Assembly: GCF_040869035.1 (NCBI RefSeq)
Contig: NZ_CP162101.1
Span: 1,302,001-1,366,000, forward strand
Source of the DNA: Vibrio sp. NTOU-M3
Lineage (GTDB): Bacteria > Pseudomonadota > Gammaproteobacteria > Enterobacterales > Vibrionaceae
Reading direction: 5' to 3'
DNA: 64,000 nucleotides
Within the stretch, counting starts at the first letter, position 1. Each line of letters starts with the position of its first letter. The position numbers were made by a program, and so were the translations under genes. Below are positions 27,523-37,309 of the stretch, piece by piece. A model generated the notes under the pieces. That model ran no database searches, had not been told where the DNA came from, and saw only the letters and a list, made by a program, of their open reading frames with translations.

Positions 27523-30354
27523 CTATTTTGCATTGGATACTTCATCAACCAAATACAATATTGATTGGTAAGGCACGCCACTGTGGTGAGATAAGCCAAT
27601 TTCACACGTGCGACTGTTACTAAAACCACGCTTACAGTGTGACGGGACTTGAGATTTCAATGGATGCACCGCCGCTTCATTTAATTCTGGTGTGGTAAAC
27701 CCTTTGTCACCAGCCCAGCCACAACATTGGATGTGTTCCGGAACAATCACCTCAGACACACACGCTTGTGCCAACTTCAGCATGTCGTTTTCCAACCCCA
27801 TTCTTCGTGAGCTACACGTGACATGAAGCATGACGGTTTCTTGCTGTGGCGTGATCTCCAAATGTTCGAGCAAAAATTGGCTGACAAAACCTGTCGGCTC
27901 ATAAATTTCGATTGGTTTACTAAATTGCTCAATACTGCGTTTCGCACATGGGCTGGTGTCCATCAATACTGGAAGTTGGCCTTGTAAAGTCGCATGCCAA
28001 AGCAGTTCTTCGAGTTGCTGGGATTTGCGTTTCGCAATGTCGTTCATTCCTTTGCTGTCATAGGGCATTCCACAACATTGTTCTGTGAGTTGATTAGGAA
28101 TAATGACGTGGTATCCGGCTTTCTCCAGTAACGAAAGAGTCACTTCAGTCAATGGCCGTTGATCGGCGGCACTCACTTGTTGTCCCATATTCCGGCTAGC
28201 GCAAGAAGGAAGGTAAACAACACGTTTTTCTTGAGTGTGGTTTGTGATGATTTCTGGTTTATGAGTATTGGCTTGTGGCATCTCTGCGAGCCAGAAAGGG
28301 GTTGCACCTTTGGTTAAGGTTCGTAACCCATTAGTGAGTTTGCCGACATTGTTTTCCCCCAAGACTTTAACGGCCAGTTGATTGGATTTTAAGCCGGCGC
28401 GGGCAAGGATGGTCGTAGTGGAGAAATGGTCAGCGGTCCAACGTGCGATTGGTGTGAACTTCTCATACTTTATTGTACGGAGTTGTTTTACCAGATCGCC
28501 TGTGTTGATCCCAACAGGGCAACGATCAGCACATAAACCTGTGGCTGCGCAGGTATCAAGTCCCTGATATTCGAAGATTTTAGCCAGTTCAGATGCTTCT
28601 GTTTGCTCTCCGGCAGCTTGCCTACGCTGAAGCTCGCGATAAAGCACAATACGTTGTCGTGGTGAGAGTGTAAGGGTTCGAGAAGGGCAAACAGGTTCAC
28701 AGAAACCACATTCGATACAACGGTCGACTATCGGGTCAGCCGCAGGCATCGGTTTTAGGTTTTCGATATGTGAGTTCGGGTTGGTATTGATGATTACACC
28801 AGGGTTTAGCAAGCCTTCAGGATCGAATAAGGCTTTGATTTTTTGCATCAGCGCATAGCCATCTTTTCCCCATTCAAGCTCCACATACGGGGCCATATTT
28901 CGGCCTGTTCCATGCTCCGCTTTTAACGAACCTTGATATTTGACGGCGACTAAATCGGCCACATCATCCATAAATCCGCCATAGCGTTGGATTTCGGTTT
29001 GTGAGTCGAACCCTTGGGTAAACACAAAGTGAAGGTTACCTTCAAGCGCATGACCAAAAATGATGGCTTCATTGTATTGGTATTTATCGAATAACGCTTG
29101 TAAATCACGAACTCCATTGGCCAAGTTGTCGACAGGAAAGGCGACATCTTCAATGATCACAGTTGTACCCACTTCTCGCACAGCACCTACTGCGGGGAAC
29201 ATACCTTTGCGGATACCCCAAAGTGTGGCAACGGTTTTTGCTTCAGATGTAAAAGAGACTGATTGGATGATGTTGTAACTGGTAAGTGAAGCCATAATGG
29301 ATTGGCATTGAGTATCCAATTCATGTTGGTTTTTTGCATGAGACTCAACGAGCAGCGCAGCAGCTTCTAAGTCTAACGCTTGCATAAAGTCAGGCATTCC
29401 AGCTTTGTCTGCTACTGAACGTATTGCGCGGCCATCCATGAGCTCGACGGCAGCAACAGGTGTTTTAGATAAAGTTGTTACGGCGCGGCTCGCTTCTTCG
29501 ATATTTGAGAAAACGAGCAAAGCAGAGGCTTTATACGCATGTTCAACAACGGTGTTGTAGGTAATTTCAGCGATGAACCCTAGCGTACCTTCTGAGCCAA
29601 TCATAAGATGTTGTAAAACATCGATTGGATCTTGATAGTCGACCAACGCATTGAGGGCATAACCGGTGGTATTTTTAAGCCGATATTTATGGCGGATACG
29701 CTCAGCCAGTTCAGTGTTGCTGGTCGTTTCATGGCAAAGCTGCGTGATGCCTTCAATAAGATCAGGTCGTGCGGTTTTAAATGCAGTCACGCTTTCTGGG
29801 CTGGCGGTGTCTAGCACTGTTCCGTCACAAAACACAACTCTCATACTATCGACGGTGCGATAGGAATTCTGCGCTGTACCACAGCACATACCGCTGGCAT
29901 TATTTGCAGCAATACCGCCAATTTTGCAGGTATTGATGGAAGCCGGGTCCGGCCCAATTTTTCTCTGGTAGGGTGCTAGGTATTTGTTGGCGTCAGCGCC
30001 AATCACGCCGGGTTGCAATAGAATTTTGTTCCCATCATCAATAATTTTATGATCGCGCCAGTCGTCGGTTAATGTGATGAGGACAGAGTCCGACACCGCT
30101 TGTCCTGATAAGCTGGTACCAGCAGCACGAAAGGTGAAAGGGATACTCAGCTTTTGGCAGCATTGGATGGTATAAATGACTTCTTCTAAATTCTTAAGCC
30201 GTAAAACAACCTTAGGTATCAGACGATAAAAGCTTGCGTCAGTGCCATAAGCGAGGCGCTTAGCCTCCTGCGTGATAATACGTTGTTTGTCTATCTGCAG
30301 CGCAAGTGTTTCCTCTAATTGTTTGTATTTAGCGAGGTCTTGTGTGTCTGCCAT
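27523..30354 (-). CDS. FAD and Fe-S D-lactate dehydrogenase (Dld-II type)
   Basis: A 943-residue enzyme joining an N-terminal FAD-binding domain of the vanillyl-alcohol-oxidase type (RAAGTSLSGQAVSD; GGIAANNASGMCCGT), a C-terminal FAD-oxidase domain, a double 4Fe-4S segment (CIECGFCEPVCP near residue 547; CAATGLCADRCP near 602) and two CCG redox domains (QCCGMPYDSKG near 757; QCCGWAGDKGF near 877). This layout is the Dld-II/YdiJ type that oxidises D-lactate or a related 2-hydroxyacid to the keto acid and passes electrons to the respiratory chain. An AAGGAAG ribosome-binding site precedes ATG 30354. It is the last gene of the lldP-lldD-dld series, which supports lactate; a terminator-like hairpin sits just upstream. 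Confidence 0.88.
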   Translation of the reverse strand: MADTQDLAKYKQLEETLALQIDKQRIITQEAKRLAYGTDASFYRLIPKVVLRLKNLEEVIYTIQCCQKLSIPFTFRAAGTSLSGQAVSDSVLITLTDDWRDHKIIDDGNKILLQPGVIGADANKYLAPYQRKIGPDPASINTCKIGGIAANNASGMCCGTAQNSYRTVDSMRVVFCDGTVLDTASPESVTAFKTARPDLIEGITQLCHETTSNTELAERIRHKYRLKNTTGYALNALVDYQDPIDVLQHLMIGSEGTLGFIAEITYNTVVEHAYKASALLVFSNIEEASRAVTTLSKTPVAAVELMDGRAIRSVADKAGMPDFMQALDLEAAALLVESHAKNQHELDTQCQSIMASLTSYNIIQSVSFTSEAKTVATLWGIRKGMFPAVGAVREVGTTVIIEDVAFPVDNLANGVRDLQALFDKYQYNEAIIFGHALEGNLHFVFTQGFDSQTEIQRYGGFMDDVADLVAVKYQGSLKAEHGTGRNMAPYVELEWGKDGYALMQKIKALFDPEGLLNPGVIINTNPNSHIENLKPMPAADPIVDRCIECGFCEPVCPSRTLTLSPRQRIVLYRELQRRQAAGEQTEASELAKIFEYQGLDTCAATGLCADRCPVGINTGDLVKQLRTIKYEKFTPIARWTADHFSTTTILARAGLKSNQLAVKVLGENNVGKLTNGLRTLTKGATPFWLAEMPQANTHKPEIITNHTQEKRVVYLPSCASRNMGQQVSAADQRPLTEVTLSLLEKAGYHVIIPNQLTEQCCGMPYDSKGMNDIAKRKSQQLEELLWHATLQGQLPVLMDTSPCAKRSIEQFSKPIEIYEPTGFVSQFLLEHLEITPQQETVMLHVTCSSRRMGLENDMLKLAQACVSEVIVPEHIQCCGWAGDKGFTTPELNEAAVHPLKSQVPSHCKRGFSNSRTCEIGLSHHSGVPYQSILYLVDEVSNAK

Positions 30355-30449
30355 GCTTTGCTTCCTTATGTTTTGATTCTTGCTTTGCCCAAGTCGCCTT
30401 AAAGCGCTCAGGTGTATTGTTATTTTTTGTTTTAAATCAGCAAGTAAAA

Positions 30450-30483
30450 AGTGTCACAGATAGAGGTGATTTGCTGTGACACT
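30450..30483 (-). terminator. Intra-operon terminator between lldD and dld
   Basis: Perfect 10-bp inverted repeat (AGTGTCACAG / CTGTGACACT, 14-base loop), followed on the minus strand by TTTT. It starts 8 bp after the lldD stop and lies 95 bp before dld, so it can reduce dld expression relative to lldP-lldD. Confidence 0.7.
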
Positions 30484-30491
30484 CAAAAGGT

Positions 30492-31631
30492 TTACTTCAT
30501 TTGCACCAATGAATCTTGAGAAAGATCAGAAATTTGCTTGGCTCCGGTTAAAGTCATGGCAACTCGCATTTCCTTATCATAGAGCTCAAGCAGGTTTTCA
30601 ACACCAGCTTGACCATGGGTGGCTAACGCATAAACAAATGAACGTCCGAGTAAGGTGCAATCGGCACCAAGGGCAAGCATACGAACCACATCGAGCCCAG
30701 TTCGTATTCCTGAATCGACTAAGATTTTTAAATCACCTTTGACGGCATCAGCGATTGCCGGAAGTGCTTTTGCAGAAGACATAACGCCATCTAATTGTCT
30801 TCCTCCATGATTAGAAACCACAATGCCATCAGCTCCAAAGCGTACGGCATCTTTCGCATCTTCAGTATCTAGGATGCCTTTGATGACCATCGGTCCATCC
30901 CAAAAATCACGAATCCATTCTAGATCTTTCCAGCTAATTGATGGGTCGAAGTTAGCGCCTAGCCATCCGATATAGTCTTCTAATTTGGTTGGCTCACCAC
31001 GATAAGTGGATATGTTTCCGAGATCATGAGGTTTGCCGAGTAGCCCAACATCGACTGCCCAACGTGGATGGCGCATTGCTTGGAAAACACGTCTCATCGC
31101 TGCGTTTGGACCGCTCATGCCAGAATGCATATCGCGGTAACGTGCACCGGGGACAGGCATATCGACAGTGAAAACCAGCGTCGTGACCCCAGCGGCTTTT
31201 GCGCGCTCTAATACGTTTTTCATAAAGCCTCTGTCTTTAAGAACGTAGAGTTGAAACCACATTGGACGAGCGATAGTGGGCGCGACTTCTTCAATAGGGC
31301 ACACCGAAACCGTTGACATGGTAAAGGGAATCCCCTTGTTATCTGCGGCTTTTGCTGCTTGAACCTCTCCGCGGCGCGCGTACATTCCGGTCAGACCTAC
31401 AGGGGCCAATGCAATGGGCATCGACAGGTTTTCGCCAAACAGTTCTGTTTCTAGGTTTAATTCGGACATGTCATTGAGAACACGTTGACGCAGCGCAATA
31501 TCGGCTAAGTCGTCGGTATTTCGTTTTAAGGTATGCTCGTTATAAGACCCGCCATCAATGTAATGGAACAAAAATGGAGGGAGCTTTGCTTTTGCCGCCG
31601 CACGGTAGTCAGTTGAAGCAGAAATAATCAT
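30492..31631 (-). CDS. lldD: L-lactate dehydrogenase, FMN-dependent
   Basis: A 379-residue flavoprotein of the 2-hydroxyacid oxidase family that oxidises L-lactate to pyruvate at the inner membrane, feeding quinones. Visible signatures: [14 protein letters not shown] at the N-terminus, [12 protein letters not shown], the [11 protein letters not shown] motif with the catalytic His and substrate Arg, and [11 protein letters not shown] for FMN phosphate. The length equals E. coli LldD. CAGGACT precedes ATG 31631. It lies between the permease and dld genes, so both lactate isomers can be used. Confidence 0.94.
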   Translation of the reverse strand: MIISASTDYRAAAKAKLPPFLFHYIDGGSYNEHTLKRNTDDLADIALRQRVLNDMSELNLETELFGENLSMPIALAPVGLTGMYARRGEVQAAKAADNKGIPFTMSTVSVCPIEEVAPTIARPMWFQLYVLKDRGFMKNVLERAKAAGVTTLVFTVDMPVPGARYRDMHSGMSGPNAAMRRVFQAMRHPRWAVDVGLLGKPHDLGNISTYRGEPTKLEDYIGWLGANFDPSISWKDLEWIRDFWDGPMVIKGILDTEDAKDAVRFGADGIVVSNHGGRQLDGVMSSAKALPAIADAVKGDLKILVDSGIRTGLDVVRMLALGADCTLLGRSFVYALATHGQAGVENLLELYDKEMRVAMTLTGAKQISDLSQDSLVQMK

Positions 31632-31706
31632 AAATTCAGTCCTGAAATATCAAAATAACCAAATACGCCACAGAGTTGGTAATTACGTCACATATACAAA
31701 AAGAGG

Positions 31707-31784
31707 TGGTGCTGATACCCGCGGTTATACATTCGCAATTAACTGGGAATGTTGGTACTTGTCGGGGAATGGATATCAGCACCA
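31707..31784. other. Long-range inverted repeat between lldP and lldD
   Basis: TGGTGCTGATA (31707-31717) and TATCAGCACCA (31774-31784) are perfect 11-bp complements enclosing 56 bases in the 162-bp gap between lldP and lldD. It could be an RNA stem that sets processing between the two genes, or a paired protein-binding site for an lldD promoter. Confidence 0.5.
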
Positions 31785-31793
31785 ATGTCGCTA

Positions 31794-33482
31794 TCACATA
31801 AGCGCGTCGGTGGCGCCGAAGCTGTAAATAACCAATAGGCCAATCACCCCGGTTACAACTAAATAGTAGAAGGTTGGAATAACAGTTTTGCGCAGCGTTG
31901 CACCTTCACGTCCGAGTAAGCCAACAGTGGCTGAAGCGGCAACAACGTTGTGTATAGCAATCATATTGCCTGCTGCGGCTCCCACGGCCTGAAGTGCAAT
32001 CACGACGGCACTAGAAATACTGAGGGTTTGTGCAACTTCAAACTGAAATTGGCTAAACATCATATTGGAAACGGTGTTTGAGCCGGCAATGAAAGCCCCT
32101 AAAGCGCCAACGGTTGCACTAAGGGCAGGGAAGGCCTCACCGACCAATCCTGCCGCAAAATTAGCAGTGGTGACTGGCATGCTGGCGAGTTCTGCTCCGT
32201 TTACACCTGAGTTAATGAAAATACGCACCATCGGGATAGTAAAAATCAATACAAAGCCTGCGCCGATTAAAGTTTTACTCGATTCACCAAATGCTTTGCC
32301 CAGATGCGCTAGGCTACGAGACTGGATCATGACAGCAAGCAAGGCGACAAAAACCAGAATGCCGCCTGGTAAATACAGCGGTTGAATGGCGGTACTTACT
32401 CCTGCTTCACCAAGAATGTTACTTAAAGAAAGGCTGACACTTTTAAGCAGATTTTTGAAATCAGTACTGACGCGACTGGCCACCAGAATCACGGCAAGTA
32501 ACACGTAAGGCAACCAAGCTACGACCATGTTCATTGGTTTAGTTTTGTGCTCATCCAAGTTGATTTTGAGTGAACCCAACCATTCTTTGGGCCATAGTGC
32601 TTCTTTCTCAAAATCCCATGTTGATTTTGGAACAAGAAAACCCCGTTTGGCTGCCGATACGACAATGGTAAGGCCAACCAAACCGCCAATCAAAGAAGGA
32701 AATTCAGCGCCAAGGAATACACCGGTTAATGCATATGGAATCGTAAAGGAAAGGCCAGCAAAAATGGCAAAGGGTAGAATGTCTAAGCCTTCTGTCCAGC
32801 TTCGATTTTTGCCGAAAAACCGGGTTAACATCATGGCCATCAGTACGGGTATTAACGTACCAACACAAGCATGGATCAGTGCGACATTCGATGTAATTTG
32901 TTGGAGGTAGACTTCCCAACTTGAGCCGTTTGTGGCTAACGTTTCACTGATATTATGAGTGTCCAGACCTTTGTTTACACCAACTATGATTGGCGTACCT
33001 ACTGCACCAAATGATACAGGTGTAGATTGGATCATCATTCCCATGAGCACAGCGGCTAAAGCGGGAAAGCCAATCGCAACCAGTAGCGGAGCGGCAATAG
33101 CTGCCGGGGTACCAAAGCCGGAAGCGCCTTCTATGAAAGAGCCAAAGCACCAAGCAATGATGATGGCTTGAACACGTCTATCGGCCGAAATATTGGTGAA
33201 ACCGTTGCGAATGGTAGTGATGGCGCCAGTATGTTTTAACGTGTTAAGCAAAAAGATAGCACCAAACACAATCCACAACACAGAAGTGGTAATGCCTAAA
33301 CCTTGAAAGATTGAAGCAAGAATACGGCTGGTTGACATGTCCCAAAATACAGAAGCAATGACAACGGTGATTACAAATGCCACTGGCATGGCTTTTTTAG
33401 CAGGCCAATTAAGGCCAACTAATAATATGGCGGCAATCACAATGGGTGAGAAGGCCATCAAGGCTAATAGGGTTTCGTTCAT
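31794..33482 (-). CDS. lldP: L-lactate permease
   Basis: A 562-residue lactate permease (LctP family) with about 13 hydrophobic segments, importing lactate with protons. Recognisable stretches are [19 protein letters not shown] near residue 110 and [15 protein letters not shown] near residue 455. GAGGATG ahead of ATG 33482 provides a ribosome-binding site. It is the first gene of the lactate series and is transcribed away from a LysR gene across a 164-bp region with an 18-bp palindrome. A GntR-type LldR regulator is not present here. Confidence 0.94.
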   Translation of the reverse strand: MNETLLALMAFSPIVIAAILLVGLNWPAKKAMPVAFVITVVIASVFWDMSTSRILASIFQGLGITTSVLWIVFGAIFLLNTLKHTGAITTIRNGFTNISADRRVQAIIIAWCFGSFIEGASGFGTPAAIAAPLLVAIGFPALAAVLMGMMIQSTPVSFGAVGTPIIVGVNKGLDTHNISETLATNGSSWEVYLQQITSNVALIHACVGTLIPVLMAMMLTRFFGKNRSWTEGLDILPFAIFAGLSFTIPYALTGVFLGAEFPSLIGGLVGLTIVVSAAKRGFLVPKSTWDFEKEALWPKEWLGSLKINLDEHKTKPMNMVVAWLPYVLLAVILVASRVSTDFKNLLKSVSLSLSNILGEAGVSTAIQPLYLPGGILVFVALLAVMIQSRSLAHLGKAFGESSKTLIGAGFVLIFTIPMVRIFINSGVNGAELASMPVTTANFAAGLVGEAFPALSATVGALGAFIAGSNTVSNMMFSQFQFEVAQTLSISSAVVIALQAVGAAAGNMIAIHNVVAASATVGLLGREGATLRKTVIPTFYYLVVTGVIGLLVIYSFGATDALM

Positions 33483-33591
33483 CGGTACATCCTCGTACGG
33501 GCTGATCCTTCCTTCTTCCGGAAGCTAAGTTCACTTAATTTTTATAGTTGTGATGTTTTTGTTAATACGGAGTGAATTTACTTCTTCCTTT

Positions 33592-33609
33592 TTTCTCGAT
33601 ATAGAGAAA
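33592..33609. promoter_or_regulatory. Palindrome in the lldP/LysR divergent promoter region
   Basis: TTTCTC-GATATA-GAGAAA, an 18-bp inverted repeat 38 bp before the LysR start and 110 bp before lldP. It fits the T-N11-A type site bound by LysR regulators near their own promoter, so it is a candidate operator for the adjacent gene. Confidence 0.55.
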
Positions 33610-33646
33610 TAATGAAAATGATTAATTCCAAAAATGACATAATAAG

Positions 33647-34546
33647 ATGCGAGCCGACGACTTAATCTTATTTTCACAGGTGGTGGAAATGGGCAGCTTT
33701 AGCAAGGTGGCTGAGATAAATAACCTTACAAATTCAGTAGTTAGCAAAAGAATTGCAAGATTAGAAGAAGATATTGGTGTTCAGTTATTATATCGAACCA
33801 CGCGTAAATTGACGCTAACTGAAGCTGGCAAGGCATTATTGGCTGGCGCAAAAAATGTGAAGCAGGCCGCTCAAGAAGCCATGGATGCTGTTTCCGGTTT
33901 TGGTGAACGCTTGAGTGGACACATTAAGATGTCCGTCCCTACAATCTCAGGAGACCTAATTCTCGCTGATGCGGTAGCTGAATTCTGTAACATGCATCCG
34001 GGTTTGTCAGTGGACATGTCGTTAGACAATCGCTTTGTTGACTTAATCGCTGGTGGTTACGATCTGGTTATTCGTACTGGATATTTAGAAGACTCAAGCT
34101 TGATTGCCCGCCACATACTCGATTCGCAATGGGTGGTTTGTGCATCGCCATCTTACATTGCTAAAAATGGTAAACCGTTGCAACCGCAGGATCTTTCTAA
34201 TCACAATTGTTTGCAATACGCATATCAAACGACTGGGGCGTCAGAATGGGAGTTTAAACGCAGTAGCGGGAACTACATTGTTAGAGTCGATGGAAGTTTT
34301 TCAACAGATAATGCTACCGCGCTGCGTAAAGCGGCATTGGGGGGCCATGGTATTGCTTATGTTCCTCGTTGCTTGGTTTATCATGATATTCGAAATGGCC
34401 AATTGGTAGATATTTTTCCTGAGCAAGTGGGTAAGAAGCTAGGGGTTTATGCTGTCTATCCATTTACCCGACAACCACCGCAAAAAGTGAAATTATTAAT
34501 CGAGCATATTAAGACGAGGTACTTGGCCATCTCACACTATTTTTAG
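33647..34546 (+). CDS. LysR-family regulator, probably of the lactate genes
   Basis: A 299-residue LysR regulator. The helix-turn-helix covers about residues 1-60 (GSFSKVAEINNLTNSVVSKR), followed by a substrate-binding domain from about 88. The closest-looking architecture is the CrgA/AaeR-like group (RIARLEEDIGVQLLYRTTRKLTLTEAG). It is divergent from lldP, the usual arrangement for a LysR gene controlling the facing operon. No experimental assignment can be made; lactate or a 2-hydroxyacid as effector is an inference. Confidence 0.85.
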   Translation: MRADDLILFSQVVEMGSFSKVAEINNLTNSVVSKRIARLEEDIGVQLLYRTTRKLTLTEAGKALLAGAKNVKQAAQEAMDAVSGFGERLSGHIKMSVPTISGDLILADAVAEFCNMHPGLSVDMSLDNRFVDLIAGGYDLVIRTGYLEDSSLIARHILDSQWVVCASPSYIAKNGKPLQPQDLSNHNCLQYAYQTTGASEWEFKRSSGNYIVRVDGSFSTDNATALRKAALGGHGIAYVPRCLVYHDIRNGQLVDIFPEQVGKKLGVYAVYPFTRQPPQKVKLLIEHIKTRYLAISHYF

Positions 34547-34716
34547 AATATTAAACTGCGTAAAGCAAACTAACGACTGCTAATGATAGTTAATGGCTTT
34601 TAAATTGAACTTTATTGCTATGTTGATATGGTTTAATTGGGTATTTGGTCAATAACTTATCCAGCTATATGGTCAGATGATTGAAAGACGCATTCTAGGG
34701 ATAGTGGAACCTCATT

Positions 34717-34878
34717 ATGAGTAATTGCGATATTTTTTCATATAGAAATTATCAGGACGCAGCCAATAAAAAGAGAAAAAAAGACGTTCAACTGAAAGAG
34801 AAGAAAAAAGCGGAGACGCGAAGAAAAATAGAGCTCAAGCTAGAGGATATGGCTTTAGACAAACAGTTTACTTTGTAA
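34717..34878 (+). CDS. Small lysine/arginine-rich protein, 53 residues
   Basis: A 53-codon ORF with a GGAA sequence seven bases before ATG 34717 and a strong bidirectional terminator 12 bp after the stop. The product begins MSNCDIFSYRNYQDAANKK and continues into a strongly basic predicted helix (KKRKKDVQLKEKKKAETRRK) before a neutral end. It is likely a single long charged helix that could bind RNA or ribosomes. No known family is recognised. The independent terminator and ribosome-binding site argue for a real transcription unit. Confidence 0.6.
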   Translation: MSNCDIFSYRNYQDAANKKRKKDVQLKEKKKAETRRKIELKLEDMALDKQFTL

Positions 34879-34889
34879 TCTTTCACGAG

Positions 34890-34917
34890 AAAAATGCCGC
34901 ATCCATGCGGCATTTTT
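34890..34917. terminator. Bidirectional terminator
   Basis: AAAAATGCCGCAT / ATGCGGCATTTTT with a minimal loop. A-runs on one side and T-runs on the other let it end the small ORF on + and the ABC ATPase gene on -. Confidence 0.88.
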
Positions 34918-34965
34918 GATTCGGCGGCCAAACCGAAGTTTTCTTTGACGTTGTTATGGTATTAA

Positions 34966-36591
34966 CTAAGCAGCCACGCTTTCTTCATCATCAATATCAA
35001 ATGAAGCATTGATGAGCTTTCGCGTGTAGTCATGCTTTGGTTGATGGAAAATTTCTTCGGCAGTGCCGTGTTCCATCACTTCTCCTTTTTGCATCACTAG
35101 TACGCGGTCAGATAGCGCTTTGACAACGCTTAAATCATGACTAATGAACAAGAAGCCGATGTTGTGTTTCTTCTGAATATCTTTCAAAAGATCAATGACG
35201 GTAAGTTGTACTGAGCGGTCCAACGCAGAAGTCGGCTCATCAAGCAAGATGAAGGAGGGCTCAAGTATCAACGCACGTGCAATTGCAATACGCTGACGTT
35301 GTCCACCTGAAAACTCGTGCGGATATCGGTTAATAGAGTGGGGCTCGAGTCTTACTTCTTCCAGCGCTTTTCGTGCACGTTGCATACGTTCAGTTTTGCT
35401 TAGATGCGGCTGATGGACAGTTAACCCCTCTGTGATGATATCACCGACGGTCATACGTGGAGAAAGTGAGCCGTAAGGATCCTGAAACACCATTTGAATG
35501 TCTTTCTTTAATTCAAACTTTGCCTTTGCAGATAGCTGGCCAATATCTTGCCCTTTATAATGAATGTCACCGGTGCATGGCAACAAACCGATTAGCGCGC
35601 GGCCCAGTGTTGACTTCCCAGATCCTGATTCACCGACAATACCCAAAGTTTCACCTTGTTTAAGTTCGAGGGAAATCCCTTTAACAGCTTCAAAGTATTG
35701 GCTTTTACTGGCAATAAAATGAGGTTTGATTAGAAACTTAACGCGAATATCTTCTGCTTTTAGCAGTGGCGTTGCGCTCTCTGCGATCGGTTCTTTCTGC
35801 CCGCGAGGGACAGAGTTAATTAACATTTTGGTGTAGTCATGCTGAGGCGAAGCAAATATTGGCCCGCAATCTCCAGTTTCAACTACGTCGCCCTTACACA
35901 TTACAATAACACGGTCAGCAAGGTGCTTTACAACACCAAGGTCATGGGTGATGAACAAAATCGCCATTCCCATCTTGCCTTGTATCTCTTTAATAAGGTT
36001 GAGAACCTCTGCTTGAACCGTTACATCAAGTGCTGTTGTTGGTTCGTCAGCAATCAAAATGTCGGGCTCATTGATGAGCGCCATTGCGATCATGATCCGC
36101 TGCAATTGGCCACCGGAAAACTCGTGCGGATATTTACTGTATGCGGTTTCAGGATTTGGTAAATGGACTAAATCAAACAGCTCTAAGACTTTTTTCTTTG
36201 CTTCTGACCGACTAACTGAACGGTGACACATGATGGCTTCAGCAACCTGAATACCCACGCGCATGTAAGGATTGAGTGAAGTCATCGGTTCTTGGAAAAT
36301 CATCCCAATACGATCCCCACGAATTGCTTGCATCTCCTTTTCGCTTTTCTGAAGCAACTCTTCACCTTCAAAAACAATACTTGCGTCTGGATTCACGATG
36401 GCGTTATTTGGTAACAAGCGCATAAGTGCGTTTGTCGAGACTGATTTACCGCTTCCGGACTCACCAACAATCGCCAGCGTTTCACCGGTAAAAAGATCAA
36501 AGCTGATGTCTTTTACCGCATCGACGATACCGTCATTGGTTGTAAAACTAACGGAAAGGTTCCGAACATTGAGAATAGTGTGTTGTGACAT
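34966..36591 (-). CDS. Double ATPase subunit of an ABC peptide-type transporter (orphan)
   Basis: A 541-residue protein of two complete ABC nucleotide-binding domains, as in YejF/GsiA-type oligopeptide and nickel importers. Domain 1 (about 5-255): Walker A GESGSGKS, signature FSGGQLQR, Walker [13 protein letters not shown], His-loop ITHDLG. Domain 2 (about 285-530): [34 protein letters not shown]. Each carries the C-terminal region typical of Opp/Dpp ATPases. No permease or binding-protein gene is next to it; the only same-strand neighbour upstream is a 164-residue hypothetical 12 bp away. It must serve a permease encoded elsewhere, or the operon has been split. Confidence 0.92.
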   Translation of the reverse strand: MSQHTILNVRNLSVSFTTNDGIVDAVKDISFDLFTGETLAIVGESGSGKSVSTNALMRLLPNNAIVNPDASIVFEGEELLQKSEKEMQAIRGDRIGMIFQEPMTSLNPYMRVGIQVAEAIMCHRSVSRSEAKKKVLELFDLVHLPNPETAYSKYPHEFSGGQLQRIMIAMALINEPDILIADEPTTALDVTVQAEVLNLIKEIQGKMGMAILFITHDLGVVKHLADRVIVMCKGDVVETGDCGPIFASPQHDYTKMLINSVPRGQKEPIAESATPLLKAEDIRVKFLIKPHFIASKSQYFEAVKGISLELKQGETLGIVGESGSGKSTLGRALIGLLPCTGDIHYKGQDIGQLSAKAKFELKKDIQMVFQDPYGSLSPRMTVGDIITEGLTVHQPHLSKTERMQRARKALEEVRLEPHSINRYPHEFSGGQRQRIAIARALILEPSFILLDEPTSALDRSVQLTVIDLLKDIQKKHNIGFLFISHDLSVVKALSDRVLVMQKGEVMEHGTAEEIFHQPKHDYTRKLINASFDIDDEESVAA

Positions 36592-36603
36592 TGTACGTCC
36601 TTA

Positions 36604-37098
36604 TCAATTGACAACATGGGAATAGCAAGACTCGGGTTGGTAGCTCTTTAGGGCACTGAAATGGTGATGAGCTTTCTGAACATGTTCAAATTCCAGCATC
36701 CATTCAGCATTTCTCTGTGCACTACAAAATGCACCTAAATGCTTCATGAGATCTTCACTATGCTTATGAAGAATGTTGGCAGCGGATTCAACCAGAGGCA
36801 GCGTCTCAATTGAAATGAATTGGAGCAAAGCGTAAGCGTGATTGAGCACATCAAACGCGTGTTGTTGTTGCCCCATTCGGTTAAGAATTTCTGATTGGGA
36901 AATGGCTGCGTCTCTCAACCCTGTGAGTAAACAGACAAACTGACATGGTTTGGTCTCTTCGCTGTGTAGGGCAGTTTGGATGTGTCCGGGCATATGGTTG
37001 AGAACTTGTTCAAACAAATAGTTGGCTTCCGGCCAATGGCCTTGCTCTAAAAGTTGCTCTGCTTTGAGGTAATGTGCCCAGCACTGATGTAAATCCAT
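36604..37098 (-). CDS. Hypothetical TPR-like helical protein
   Basis: A 164-residue protein. I start it at ATG 37098, seven bases after GGAG on that strand; a longer frame to 37140 lacks a ribosome-binding site. It is all-helical, with repeat-like segments (WAHYLKAEQLLEQGHWPEANYLFEQ and QQQHAFDVLNHAYALLQFIS) that resemble tetratricopeptide helices. There is no signal peptide. The 12-bp gap to the ABC ATPase gene suggests co-translation. I do not recognise a named family. Confidence 0.65.
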   Translation of the reverse strand: MDLHQCWAHYLKAEQLLEQGHWPEANYLFEQVLNHMPGHIQTALHSEETKPCQFVCLLTGLRDAAISQSEILNRMGQQQHAFDVLNHAYALLQFISIETLPLVESAANILHKHSEDLMKHLGAFCSAQRNAEWMLEFEHVQKAHHHFSALKSYQPESCYSHVVN

Positions 37099-37153
37099 GA
37101 ATTGACTCCGCCAACAAGAAACATGGATATTTAAATGCAATTTATTAACTAAT

Positions 37154-37172
37154 GCAAATAATTATCATTTAA
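37154..37172. promoter_or_regulatory. Weak Fur-box-like sequence before the TPR/ABC pair
   Basis: On the minus strand this 19-mer matches the Fur consensus (GATAATGATAATCATTATC) at about 13 of 19 positions by eye. It sits 56 bp before the TPR-like start codon. The region is AT-rich, so chance similarity is quite possible. Confidence 0.25.
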
Positions 37173-37309
37173 TTGTTCGATTAAGTTAGATTTGATGGTT
37201 ATTTGAGCACTTAAACATGATTTGGCTGTAAGTCACTAAAATTTAAATGAAAGTCATCTAGACTCAATGAATAGGAACCACAACCCATAATTAAAATAAG
37301 GAGGGAGTG

